Position numbers and translations under genes: made by a program. From NCBI GenBank assembly GCA_963383645.1, contig OY726560.1:27674800-27738799 (forward strand): 64,000 nt of DNA. Direction: 5' to 3'. The notes under the pieces were generated by a model. It did not search any database and had not been told where the DNA came from. It saw only the letters and a list, made by a program, of their open reading frames with translations. The DNA is from Muscardinus avellanarius. Lineage: Eukaryota; Chordata; Mammalia; Rodentia; Gliridae. Of this stretch, positions 23,320 to 34,785 are shown in pieces; the first letter of the stretch is position 1; each line of letters begins with the position of its first letter.

Positions 23320-23885
23320 CAGTCAGGTTTCCATAAAGAAGGAGAACCAATAGAAGGAACAGACATAGAGTTAGAAATATGGATATACATAGAGTTAGAG
23401 ATAGAGATAGATAAAGGCATAGATAGATATAGTTTTATATATAGACATATAAATATGTAGGTATCTATCTCCTCTAATGAGAAATTTACTATAATTGGCT
23501 CAAACAGTTATGGAGGCTGAGAAGTTCCATGACATTATATCTATAAGCTGGAGAACCAGGAAAACCAGGGTTATAATTTAGTCTGAGTCTAAAGTCCTGA
23601 GAAACCCGAGCTTTAGTATCTGAGAACATAAGAAGATGGAAATCCCAATTCAAGAAGAGAGGAAAAATATCCCTTCCTTGCCTCTTTTGTTCTACTCAGC
23701 TAGGTTCTAAACAGATTAGGTGAAATTCATTCATAGTCATGTAAGTAAATCTTTATTCAATCTACTGATTCAAATACTATGCTCTTCAAGAGACACCCTC
23801 ATAGTTACACCTAGAAATGATATTGTACCAGCTATTTAGGCATTCCACAGCCATGTCAAGTTGACAAATGAAATTAACCAATATA
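23320..23885 (-). repeat. Ancient interspersed repeat with TA/GATA-rich interior, family not named
   Basis: Opens with 'tcaggtttccataaagaagg' and 'gaaccaatagaa', contains GATA-like simple repeats (23395-23465), then 'attggctcaaacagttatgg', and ends 'catgtcaagttgacaaatga'. The same family in the opposite orientation is at 48393-48722 plus 49256-49392. Confidence 0.5.
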
Positions 23886-24367
23886 GCCTTGGGCCTATAG
23901 TACATAGTATAGAGATAGTAGCTATTCATCTTCTCTTATTATCCCCACCCTTGTTTATCATTTTTAGCAATAATATTCACTTTTATTATTAATATTAGTC
24001 AAATGAGAATAGCCATGACACAGAAACTTCAGTTGCCCATGGTCCCTAAAAACTATTGAATGCTCAGCCTAGACTCACCACTTGAATTATTTTAAGATTG
24101 TATCACCAAATACCTGTTTGCCTCAGTCAGTACTAGAAACCAAGGTTTCCCAAGCCATGGTTCACCACTTGGAATATTCTTCTCATATTGTGTTTTATTT
24201 ACCACAGTCAAACATAATTTCCCTTTTACTTGCCCAGAAAAACTCAAACTCGACTATAACTCTTAAAACTAAACTTATTGTCAACAAACACTTAAAGCCC
24301 TTCAAATATTTTATTCCACTCGATTTCATCTTCATCTATTTTGTAACCCTGAACTCATTGAACTGAT

Positions 24368-24419
<52 letters not shown>
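24368..24419. repeat. (TG)n microsatellite
   Basis: About 25 TG units with one TTT interruption near the start. Confidence 0.97.
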
Positions 24420-24420
<1 letters not shown>

Positions 24421-24461
24421 CTATGCCTGTGCATGGTGAATGAGTATGAGCATGATTCAGC

Positions 24462-24631
24462 ATTTGTCACTGTAATCTAAATACCTGACATAGATAACTT
24501 AAAGGAGGAAAAGTTTATCTTGACTCAGAGTCAGTCCTTAGTCAGCCAGCCCCATTGCCTGGACCTGAGGTGAGGCAGAGCTTCATGGCAGAAGAGCATT
24601 ATAGAAGAAAGTTGCTCAGATCTTGACAATC

Positions 24632-24681
<50 letters not shown>

Positions 24682-24720
24682 ATTATATTCCAAATTTCAA
24701 ATCTGGACTTATGCCCTGTT
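24462..24720 (-). mobile_element. MaLR-like LTR fragment with (GA)n
   Basis: 'catttgtcactgtaatctaa', 'atacctgacatagataactt' and the following text parallel the start of the next LTR (24721 onward). A (GA)n run of about 40 bp at 24637-24677 breaks it. Confidence 0.5.
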
Positions 24721-25150
24721 AGTCACATTTTAATCACTATGATCAAAATATCTAACACAGATACCTTGGAGAAGAAAAGGTTCATTTTGACTCACAGTGG
24801 CAGAGGTTGGTCAATGGTTGGCTGGCTCTTTAGCTTTGGGCTGAGGTAAGGCAGAGAATCAGGGCTGATGGGAGTGGCACAGAAAAGGTGCACAATGGCC
24901 AAGGGAAAGATATAGTCACCTAGGGCATGCTTTGATGACCAGCTTCCACAAATCATGCTCTACCTGCCTACAGTTCCCAACTCCTCCCAGTAACCAAAAT
25001 GAATGATCAATCCATCAGAAAGATCAGTCCACTGATGAGAATAGAGCCCTTAGAATTTAATCATTTCCTCAAACCCTGACTCGACACTGCTGCACTGAGG
25101 ATCAAATGTTGACATACATTTTTGATGGACATTTCAAATCCAAATCATAA
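24721..25150 (-). mobile_element. MaLR-like LTR, antisense
   Basis: 'gtcacattttaatcactatg', 'aaatatctaacacagatacc', 'tcattttgactcacagtggc', then 'tttcaaatccaaatcata' at the end; in reverse this reads like the start of MaLR LTRs. Same orientation and same family type as the fragment just before it. Confidence 0.6.
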
Positions 25151-25289
25151 GATCATATGCTTATTAGGCCCGGTACATAAAAATTTTGGAGGGCAGGCTG
25201 AAAACTCAAGCGGCATTTATCTGTTACAACTATTACATTCCTGAGCAATTTTTTTTCTGGAAAGCCTTAGTTTTTGTCCTTAAGGCTTT

Positions 25290-25480
25290 CAAATGATTTG
25301 ATGAAGTCTACTCACTTAATTGAGGCTAATATTACTTAGAATGCAGGCATTATAAGTGATAATCACATCTCTATAATACTTGCAGGACAACATCGCAGTT
25401 AGTGCTTGACCAAAAAAACTGATCATCAGAGCCATAAGCCAGCCAAGATGACACATAAAGTTAACCATGACACACCATCA
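25290..25480 (-). repeat. Fragment of the same ancient repeat type as 23320-23885
   Basis: 'agtgcttgaccaaaaaaact', then 'aagccagccaagatgacaca' and 'taaagttaaccatgaca' match the end of that repeat class as remembered from other placentals. Confidence 0.45.
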
Positions 25481-26807
25481 AATATTTTTCTACCATTTTT
25501 TAACCTGAGAAAGGCCCAACTCTACTTTATTCAAATTGATTTCCAGTTGTATTTCCCCAGTTAGGTCAATGCTCCCAGTCAGCAAGGTATTATAGATTTC
25601 TTCTCTCACTGTAACTCTCTGACATACACTCTTAATTTCATCTCATTCTCAGCTATTAATCATGCAAGAAGTTTCAAGATAAGTGAGCAGTCACAAAGGA
25701 CACCTTCATTTACCCAATAACAGTTCTACTGAGTATCTAGTATTTGTGTCTAAATTTTCTGCCTTCTCTTCTGAGGATGGAAAAATATCACTGCTTTAAT
25801 TGATGTTCAGTTCCTTCATTTGTGGTCTGTAGTCTACAATTTCTTGACTTCTCAAGGAATATGTTTTGGTAACTGAACTAGCCTTCTCAGAAATTACAAG
25901 CTCTTTTCTTTTCCCTGGGCATTTCTATCAAATGTGTCTCTTCTTACATAAAAACAAACAAAAGCAAAAAGTTAAAACCAAATTCAAATGCATTTAGTTG
26001 GACAATAGGGAAAACAAATTTATGCTGCTGTAATGTTAGATATATCTGAGCACAATGTTATCTGAATCACACTTAATGGTATTTTGAGAATGTAAAATGT
26101 ACTATTTTTTAATGTGACTTCTTGGTTGTTTATTTTCTTGCTTGATTGATTTCTAATTGGTAGTTCATCTGGTATCTGAATTTTGATAGATTGCATGAAA
26201 ACAAAATGCACATTTCTATCACTATTCTCTGTACTAGTTATCATCATTTATAACTATTTGCTTTGATGACAATTAAATGATATGGATTGATAGTTCTGAA
26301 AAAGATGACTGAGTAAACAACATAATTATTTCTTACTCACCCCAAACTAACATCAAAATGACATAATACACAAAAATTAAGAATAAAACTATCGCAGCAT
26401 TAGCAGCAGGACAAAATACTATCCATGGATCAGAAATTTGAAGAGATATCTGAAAGATAAAAATGAAGATGGGAACAGACAGACAAAGATTAAGCCAAAG
26501 CATGCAAATCAAAGCATGTTAAGAGAATCCTGCTGAGAAATGAATTTATCCCACTTTATTTTACTCTACACTTAAGTTTTCTTCAGTACTTCATTAACTA
26601 GAGTGTATTGACTGTTCAATGTCAACATATCAGAACTCTTTAAAGTGTGACCTGCCTGACCCCCTTTCTTTCCCAACCACTCTACTTTTAGTTCCTCTTA
26701 GATAGGTATGAGTTAGAACCAAAGCCACATAATTATTGACTTACATCATGGCAGACACAAATGCACATTATATGGCCCTTAATGTAAAAATCACTAGACA
26801 TTTAATG
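25481..26807. other. Unique AT-rich DNA
   Basis: No repeat family or exon recognised. Confidence 0.45.
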
Positions 26808-26888
26808 AAAAATCATGATATAAAAGAGAAGGACAACTATAATTAAAAATCATGATATAAAAGAGAAGTAAGAAGGACAACTATAATT
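26808..26888. repeat. Two-copy tandem duplication, unit about 37-44 bp
   Basis: 26808-26844 and 26845-26888 carry the same text ('aaaaatcatgatataaaag...ggacaactataatt'). The second copy has a 6-nt insertion, itself a repeat of neighbouring bases (GTAAGA). The near identity points to a recent duplication. Confidence 0.95.
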
Positions 26889-26984
26889 ACTTACCTGTAC
26901 AACAGAAGTTTTCATATAGATCAGGAGAAAACAATTGTAATTACTGAGAAAACAAAACTATAAAGATTTTTTATTTATTTATTT

Positions 26985-27195
26985 TTTTGCAGGTCTGGGG
27001 CTGGAACCCATGGGCATTCGACCTCTGAGCTACACCCCCTGCCCAATTTTTTTTTTAATTCTTTATTTTGAAACAGGGTTTCACTGTGTTGCAAAGGGCC
27101 TCATTAAGTAGCCTAGGCTGTCCAGAAACTGCAGTCTTCCTCTCTCAGCCTCCCCAATGCTGGGATTACAAGCATGTACCACCATGCCCAGCTGA
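26985..27195 (-). mobile_element. B1-dID-type SINE
   Basis: Antisense full dimer from the T-run and 'ggggctggaacccatgggca' to 'accaccatgcccagct'. Confidence 0.92.
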
Positions 27196-27229
27196 TATTT
27201 TTTTTTTTACCTGTGCTTTATGCGCTCTT

Positions 27230-27600
27230 CAAGGAGATACAAGGTCTATGGTCTGATTCCCAAGTCTTTGATCCATCTTGAATTCTCTTGTGCATGACAA
27301 GAAAGTGAAGTTTATGTTTATTTTACTGTGTGTGGTTAAAAGTTTTGCCAACACCATTTGTTGAAGAGGCTATCTTTTTTCCAGTGTATGTTTTTTGCCC
27401 CCTTTGTAAAAAATCAATTGGGTGTAAGTATACAGATTTGTTTCTGAGTCTTCTATTCTGCTCCATTTACCTATAAGTCTGTTTTTGTGCCAATACCATG
27501 ATGTTTTTATTATTATGGTTTTGTAGTATACTTTAAAGTATTGTGATTCCTCCTGCATGGTTCCTGTCACTGAAAACTACTTTGGCCATTCAGGTTTTGT
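27230..27600 (-). mobile_element. L1 ORF2 fragment, antisense
   Basis: Reverse complement of the ORF2 segment equivalent to about 31480-31850 of the long L1 ('gttttgccaacaccatttgt', 'gtgccaataccatg', 'cctcctgcatggttcctg'). It has stops and is truncated at both ends; the SINE at 26985-27195 ends 35 bp to the left. Confidence 0.85.
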
Positions 27601-28216
27601 TGTTGTTGTTGTTGATATTGTTGTACCAAAATAACTCAAGGACTGATTTTTCTGTGTCTGTAAGGAATGACCTTGGTAATTTAAGCCTCATTGAGACTAC
27701 CTTAGCTTTAGAATACTGCTTTCTTTCCCCTATCTCTTACTGTAAAACTTGGCAAATGTCTGAAGAGGAAAAATATCCAAGAAAATAAGACTTATGCTGC
27801 TAGTGCATATGTATATACCCAGAGATATTGCATTTATTCCTAAAACATATAACATCAAATTAAAGTATAATGAGGATTCACTGTTACCTCCTGTCTTTCT
27901 TTACAAAAGTACTGATAAAATTTTAAACAGAATGAAATAATGTAGCTATTTTATCTCTAATTTTTTGTCAATGCCATTTATACTTCTACAATTTATTATC
28001 TACTAAGAACATGTGATGAATGATAGATGGTTAAGAACTTATCATAACCATAATAATGACTGATGTTTCTTAATCTTCTAATGTATGCCATATCCTATTC
28101 ATTTAAAGTCATTGCTTGAGGAACTACACAGAATTTGGTAATCAAAGCAGTAACTGCTCTGTGGGAGACGTAATACAAAGAAAAAGACATGAATTGATAG
28201 ATGTTTAAAATAAAAA

Positions 28217-28218
<2 letters not shown>
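27601..28218. other. Unique AT-rich DNA
   Basis: Short GTT repeat at 27597-27615; otherwise nothing recognised. Confidence 0.45.

Positions 28219-28263
<45 letters not shown>
28219..28263. repeat. (TA)n microsatellite
   Basis: About 22 TA units, uninterrupted. Confidence 0.97.
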
Positions 28264-28269
<6 letters not shown>

Positions 28270-28355
28270 TATATATCTCTGTGTGTGTGAAAATTCAGTA
28301 ATAAAAGACTAGGGGAAAAGATAAAATAGAATAGTAGAATAGAAAGTAACAGACA

Positions 28356-28370
28356 GGCCGGGCATGGTAG
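28356..28370 (+). repeat. 15-nt SINE 5' end fused to the truncated L1
   Basis: GGCCGGGCATGGTAG equals the first bases of the local B1-dID SINEs and runs straight into L1 ORF1 sequence at about 28370, with no SINE body, tail or second half. It is either a template-switch product or the stump of an earlier SINE. Confidence 0.6.
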
Positions 28371-28855
28371 CAGAAAATTTTCCAAACATAGAGCAAGAGG
28401 TCGATACACAGGTCCAGGAAACTTATAGGACTTCCTTTAGACAGGATCAGAGAAGAGGATCCCCACACCACATAATTGTCAAAATGACTAATGTGGAAGC
28501 CAAGGAGAGAATCTTAAAGTCAACAAAAACAAAAGGCCAAGTGACATTCAGAGGCAAACCAATTAGATTCACTCCAGACTTCCCAAACAAAGTCATGAAA
28601 GCCAGAAGGGCATGGAGTAACATATTCTAAACTCTGAAAGAAAACAACTTCCAACCAAAAATTTCTTACCCAGCAAAACTATCTATCAAATTAGATGGGG
28701 AAATAAGAAGCTTCCATGACAAACAGAAACTGAAGGAATTTATGTCTTCAAAACCAGTGCTAGAGAAAATACTCAAGGAGATTAACTGCAAAGAAGAAAT
28801 AGGTAATACATGCCAGAACCAAAGAAACAAGATTTCCCATCCAGCAGAAAACTAA
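28370..28855 (+). pseudogene. L1 ORF1 (C-terminal part)
   Basis: L1 ORF1p binds L1 RNA as a trimer and acts as a nucleic-acid chaperone. The frame reads AENFPNIE at the left edge, then HHIIVKM and KERILK typical of the RRM domain, and ARRAWSNIF before an in-frame TAA at 28628-28630. The same frame then continues (TLKENNFQPKISYP, RSFHDKQKLKEF) to a natural stop at 28853-28855, so the only break is one nonsense codon, in a position where Lys is usual. The N-terminal coiled coil is missing through 5' truncation. Identity rests on remembered family motifs. Confidence 0.9.
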
Positions 28856-28898
28856 GCAAAGAAGAATAAACAGTATCTCAAACAGAAATAAAATCTTA

Positions 28899-31800
28899 AC
28901 ATGTTAGGAATTAAAAAATTATCTCTCTATAATCACACTGAATGTAAATGGCCTCAACTCCCCCAATAAAAAGACATAAAGTGGCAAAATGGATTAAAAA
29001 CCAGAATCTATCCATCTGCTGCTTACAAGAAACACACCTTACAAGTAAAGATAGGAACACACTCCAGGTAAATGGCTGGAGCAAGGGAATCCATGCTAAT
29101 GGAACTTGAAGACAAGCAGGAGTACCAACTAAGATATCTGACAAGTTAGACTTCAAACCCAAACTTATTAGAAGAGACAAAGAAAGTCATATTTTACTGG
29201 TTGAAGGAATAATCCAGAAAGAGGAAATAACAATAATCATCATCTATGCCCCAAACATAGATGCAGCTACTTTCATAAATCAAACTCTTTGTGACATGAA
29301 GTCATACATAAATCCCAATATAATAATACTGGGAGACTTCAACACACCTCTCACAACATTAGATCAATCTTCCAGACAAAGGGTCAGTAAAGATGCCTCA
29401 GAACTAAAGAACACCATTAACCAAGTGGACCTGTTGGATGCATAGAATATTTCACCCAACTACAGTGGAGTTTGCATTTTTCTCAGCTGCTCATGGAACG
29501 TTCTCCAAAATAGAGCACATCCTGGGACACAAAATGAGCACTAGCAAATTTAAAAAAATGTTACATACTCCCCTGTGTCATTTCAGACCATAATGGAATG
29601 AAACTAGAAATCAACTATAAGAAGACCCAGAGAAACAACATAAACATATGGAGACTGAACACCACACTTCTGAATGAAGAATGGGTCATAGTAGATGTAA
29701 GAGGTGAAATCAAGAAATTTCTAGAAACAAATGAAAATAAAGATACAACATATCAAAACCTCTGGGACACTTTGAAGGCAGTATTAAGAGGAAAATTTAT
29801 AGCACTGAGTGCTCACATAAGAAAAACAGAAAATCTTCAAATAAATAACCTAATGGCACACCTCAAAGCCCTTGAAAAGCAGGAACAGTTGAACCCCAAA
29901 GCCAGTAGAAGAAAGAAATTATTAAAATTAGAGCAGAAATTAACGAAATACAGAATAAAAAAATACAGAAAATCAACAAAAGCAAAAGCTGGTTTCTTGA
30001 AAAAAATAACAAGATAGATAAAACTCTAGCCAACCTAACTAAAAAAGAGAGAGAGAATCAACCCAAATTATAAAGATAAGGGATGTAAAAGGAGACATTA
30101 CTACTGACAGTGTAGAAATCCAGAGGATTTTCAGAAACTACTTTGAAAAACTATACTCCAACAAAATGGAAAATCTGGAGGAAATCGACAACTTCCTAGA
30201 TAAATACAACCTTCCTAAACTGAGTCAAGAAGATATAGAGCACTTAAACCAACCAATAACAATGAAAGAGATTGAAACAGCAATAATGATCTTACCATAC
30301 AAGAAAAGCCCAGGACCAGATGGTTTCCCAAGTGAATTCTGAAAACCTTTATAGAAGAGCTAACCCCAATACTCCTCAAACTATTTCATGACATAGAAAA
30401 AGCCGGTACTCTCCTAAATACATTCTATGAAGCCAACATCACACTAATACCCAAACCGAATAAAGACAGTTCAAGGAAGGAAAACTACAGTCTTATATCT
30501 CTGATAAACTTGGATGCAAAATTATTAAACAAAATACTAGCAACACGCATTCAAAACCATATCAAGAAAATCATACACCATGACCAGGTAGTGTTCATCC
30601 CAGGGATGCAAGGCTGGTTCAGCATATGAAAATCAATACATGTAATTCACCATATAAACAGAACTAAGGAAAAAAACCACATGATCATTTCAATAGATGC
30701 TGAAAAAGCATTTGATAAAATACAACATCCATTAATGATAAAAACACTGAAGAGAATTGTAATAGAAGGAACATATTTCAACATTATTAAGGCAATCTAC
30801 AATAACCCCACTGCCAACATCATATTAAATGGGGAAAAATTTCAAGAATTCCCCCTAAAAACAGGAACGAGACAAGGATGTCCATTATCACCACTTCTCT
30901 TCAATATAGTACTAGAGATTCTAGCCAGAGCAATAAGGCAAGAAAAGGAAATCAGAGGAGTACAAATAGGAAAAGAAGAACTCAAACTTTCACTTTTTGC
31001 AGATGACATGATACTATATTTAGAAAACCCAACAAACTCAACCAAAAGGCTTATAGAACTGATCAACAAATTCAGCAAAGTATCTGGATACAAAATCAAT
31101 CTTAAAAAATCAGAAGCTTTCCTGTATAACAACCATAAATCCACTGAAAAAGAAATTCAGAAAACACTTCCACTCAGGATCTCTCACAAAAAAATAAAAT
31201 AATTAGGAATAAACTTGACCAATGAGGTAAAAGATCTCTACAAAGAAAATTATAAAACACTGAAAAGAGAAATAGAAGACAATCTTAGAAATGGAAGGAT
31301 CTTCCATGTTCAAGTACTGGCAGAATAAATATCATTAAAATGGCCATCCTTCCAAAAGTGATCTACAAATTTAATGCAATGTCCATTAAACTACCAAGAT
31401 CATTCCTTACAGACATAGAAAAATCAGTCCTTAAATTTATCTGGAATAACAAAAAGCTCAGAATAGCCAAAGTAGTTCTCAGCAACAAAAACCATGCAGG
31501 AGGAACCACAATACCTAACTTTAAACTATACTAAAAAGCCATTGTAAGAAAAACAGCATGGTACTGGCAAAAAAAAGATACATAATACATAGACCAATGG
31601 AGGAGAATAGAAGACCCAGAAACAAGTCCACACACTTTCAGCAAATTGATTTTTGACAAAGGGGCCAAAAACATACACTGGAGAAAAGATAGCCTGTTCA
31701 ACAAATGGTGTTGGCAAAACTGGTTAACCATATGCAGAAAATTGGAAATTAATCCCACTTTCTCACCCTGTACAAAAGTCAATTCAAAATGGATCAAAGA

Positions 31801-32722
31801 CTTGGAAATCAAACCAGAGACCTTGAAGCTCCTTGAAGAGGGCATAGGTCCAACATTGCAACACATAGGCACAGATAAACACTTTCTCAACAAGACCCCA
31901 AAGACACAACAAATTAAAAGACAAATCAGTATGTGGAATTGCATGAAACTGAAGAGCTTCTGTTCAGCAAAGGAACCTATCAAGAACCTCAATCGAGAGC
32001 CAACAGAATGGGAGATTTTTGCCACCTACACCACCAATAGAGGACTAATATCTGGAATACACAGAGAACTCAAGAAACTCAACACTAAGAAAACAAAGCA
32101 TCCAATAACAAAATGGGCAAACAAACTAAATAGACACTTCACAAAAGAAGAAATTCAAATGGCCAATAAATGCATGAAAAAATGCTCAACATCACTGGCA
32201 ATCAGAGAGATGCAAATTAAAACTACCCTGAGATTTCACCTAACTCCAACTAGAATGGCAATCATTCAAAACACAAACAACAACAGATGCTGGTGAGGAT
32301 GTTGAGAAGTGGGAACTCTAAGACATTATTGATGGGATTGCAAATTAGTGTTACCACTTTGGAAAACAGTATGGAGAATCCTTAGAAGAATGGAAACAAA
32401 TATACCATTTGATCCAGCAATACCACTTCTGGGTATCTACCCAAAAGACAGGAAACCAAACTACCAAACTAATGCATGTGTATCTATGTTCATAGCTACA
32501 CAATTCACCATAGCCAAACTATGGAACCAGCCAAGATGTCCATCAACAGATGAATGGATTACAAAACTGTGGGATATGTACACAATGGAATTTTACTCAG
32601 CCATTTAAAAAAACTCAATTACATCATTTTCAGGAAAATGGATGGAACTGGAGGACATTATGCTAAGTGAGATTAGTCAGTCACAAAAAAATAAGAAAGC
32701 AGATGCTTTCCCTAATATGTGA
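28899..32722 (+). pseudogene. L1 ORF2 (endonuclease, reverse transcriptase, Cys region), disrupted
   Basis: ORF2p nicks target DNA and reverse-transcribes L1 RNA. The endonuclease starts with TLNVNGLNSP (about 28937-28966), QETHL (about 29026) and GDFNTPL (about 29334), and ends with SDHNG (about 29583), so catalytic motifs are still readable. The linker is open at 29598-30017. The reverse transcriptase shows KSPGPDGF (about 30305) and, in the open segment 30681-31202, [11 protein letters not shown] and the catalytic FADD at 30996-31007. The C-terminal part is open at 31340-31534, 31646-32296 and 32348-32608. Stops or frameshifts separate these blocks (near 28970, 29110, 29445, 30060, 30342, 31202, 31330, 31535, 32297, 32608), so no full protein can be made. 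Confidence 0.92.
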
Positions 32723-33040
32723 GAGTTAGTTAGAAATGGGTCATAGGAGGAACTGTAGATGAAAAAGGAAGTCCTATAGAGGAGCAAACAAAGCAATCTA
32801 AAGGAAGAGAAAGTGGGGGGGGGGAGAGGAAAATCTCTAAAACACACAATGTACTTAAACATATAGAAGTCAACCACTAAGCCAAGCAAGGGAAGGACGG
32901 ATGGGGAGAAAATGGGGTGGGAATTGGGTAGGGGTTAAATCAGTGATGTGTACATGTATGTATACACAAGGTTTTTACCCCAATATGATGTATGAATATA
33001 ATGCACCAATAAAAATTAAAAAAAATAAAATAAAAATGTA

Positions 33041-33984
33041 CTCTCTATTCAACGTGGATAGAAGGTTCTAAAGGTTAGAAGTAGGAAAGATTGTATGAGT
33101 GACAAAAAGAAGACCAATTATATAAATCACTCTCAGACATAAATTCATCTTTTTTCAATGAGAATAATATCACTTAGAGTCATTCTGAGTATTAAAGATC
33201 CCAATGAATATAGAATATGTATTAGGAAAAGATCTGTAATACATTACAAGATAAAATATATAAGTTAATGATGATTCTTATGACAAATTCTTACTCATCT
33301 ACAGTTTATCCTATGCTAAATAAAAGTAAGATTATTAATCAAGGCTTTCTTAAAAACAAGTAACAAAGTCAGGTACTTTGAGAATTAGGATGATGTTACA
33401 AATGTTTATGGTATTAAGTGATAGTAAAAAATAAATTTCTAAAAATAAAAATGATGAGAAATGTGCAATATGGCATATTACAAACTAAGATTATTAACAA
33501 AAAAAATTCTGGATTCAAATTGTGGCCATATCATTAACTTTCTACCTGCTCCCGTATCAGTTTCTAATAACTTTACGTATCAGTGACAATTTTGATAGAA
33601 CAGGATAAAAGATGCACCTAGTACAAAGTTAGTGTAACTTTTCAATATTATTTTATTATCATCATAGCACTTTTAACAACATTTTCTTTTATATTTTTAA
33701 CTATTTTACTTTTACTCATCTTATTTGTTTTTAAGCCTAGCAGCACAAGAATATAAATTCTAAAAAAAAGTCCTTTGCCATTAGGTTTTCATCAGTTTCT
33801 GGATGAATTACATTTGTTAAATGATTGAATGAAATAATGGATGCTTTGCCATTGTTTACACAGTGCACCCATTAAGCAGAAAATTTGTATAACTACCTTC
33901 ACAATATTTTAAGTTTAAAGGATCTGAATACACGACTAGTAATAAAGGTCAGCCTTGTGGTTCAGACTAACAGGTATAACATTT
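33041..33984. other. Unique AT-rich DNA
   Basis: No exon or confident repeat; 33770-33850 has an L2-like feel only. Confidence 0.4.
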
Positions 33985-34178
33985 TAAAATTAGTAATAAA
34001 ATAGACAATATCAAAGATCTATAAAGATAATAACGATTGCTAAGTAAAGGAAAAGTTTAATTTGCATTATCTTGCTAGACATTTACATTTTTTTTATCAG
34101 TATCTCCTTAGGCATTAGGCTGAGCCTACCCTTTAAAAATATGTCTATAAAATGTGTGTTTGTGTGTGTGTGTGTGAA
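33985..34178 (+). repeat. Inverted repeat, left arm
   Basis: The reverse complement of 35755-35940 aligns to this arm along its length. The best-conserved core is 34040-34150 ('tatcagtatctccttaggca', 'ttaggctgagcctacc', 'atttgcatta'), fading towards 33985. The inner end is a TG run (34153-34178), mirrored by a CA run at the other arm. Confidence 0.93.
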
Positions 34179-34191
34179 GACATTATAAAAA

Positions 34192-34338
34192 CAGGCCTGA
34201 GAACTTTACCACTCCTGGGTATTTTTCCAAAGGGGTTGAAATCAGAGAACTACAGAGACATATGCATACCTATGTTCATAGCAACACAATTTGTAATAGC
34301 CAAAACATGGAAACAACCTAGGTCCCCATTAACAGATG
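34192..34338 (+). mobile_element. L1 fragment, ORF2 3' end, left of the solo LTR
   Basis: Translates in part as PLLGIFPKG followed by MFIATQFVIAKTWKQPR, the last part of L1 ORF2. It is cut at CAGATG (34333-34338) by the LTR and resumes at 34786. Confidence 0.9.
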
Positions 34339-34785
34339 TGATGGGGTGTGTCCATACAGCGCCTAAGGAGATGTAGCCTCCCTCGGCCTGAGCGGCCTGC
34401 AGCCTAAGGCAAAACTTTAAGTAAAGTGATTGAGCAGAAAAGGGACTAAGATGGCGCCTGGAGGAAGCTACGGAGGCATGGTTTCCCCATTCATTATGGG
34501 TGGGGAGACTGAGCAGTTTTTCCTTTTAAAGGAGGTTCTGCACACATGAATGGCTCATGTACTGGCTTGGGATTGGCTGTGAGCTACGTGCTAGTGATCT
34601 TTATATTGGATAGGCTAGGCTATTTCCCATGGGAATTCCCCTCGTGGTTTGGTGCTATATATATGATTGCTTGGAGAGAAATAAAGGAGATCTTGCTTGA
34701 CATATCTCCCGGCTCCGTGTGGTGATCGGGCCGTCGGTACTCATCATCTCTCTAAGCCCCTCCGCTGTTGGCTGGATTCCCAACA
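34339..34785 (+). mobile_element. Solo LTR, ERV2/betaretrovirus-like family, copy 2
   Basis: 447 bp from TGATGGGG to CCCAACA with perfect TG...CA ends. CAGATG occurs at 34333-34338 and again at 34786-34791, an exact 6-bp target duplication typical of ERV2/betaretroviral integrases. A TATA-like run (34656-34664) sits about 15 bp before AATAAA (34680-34685), so promoter and polyadenylation signal are very close. It retains several CpGs. It is the same family as 70-517 and lacks internal retroviral sequence. Confidence 0.95.

Larger units (their letters stand above)
28370..33040 (+). mobile_element. L1 LINE, 5'-truncated in ORF1, best-preserved copy in the window
   Basis: The element contains the C-terminal part of ORF1, a short inter-ORF spacer, all of ORF2 and a 3' UTR with a G/purine-rich tract (32815-32835) ending in 'aatgcaccaataaaaatt' plus an A-rich tail to about 33040. 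The 5' UTR and the N-terminal half of ORF1 are missing. Several nonsense and frameshift changes mean it cannot be mobile. No clean target duplication was found. It is clearly younger than the antisense L1 at 7034-10640, because long open segments survive. Confidence 0.95.

Noticed and set aside
31531..32025. 164-codon minus-strand open frame
   Set aside because: Antisense of the L1 ORF2 C-terminal region, whose sense frame is recognisable.
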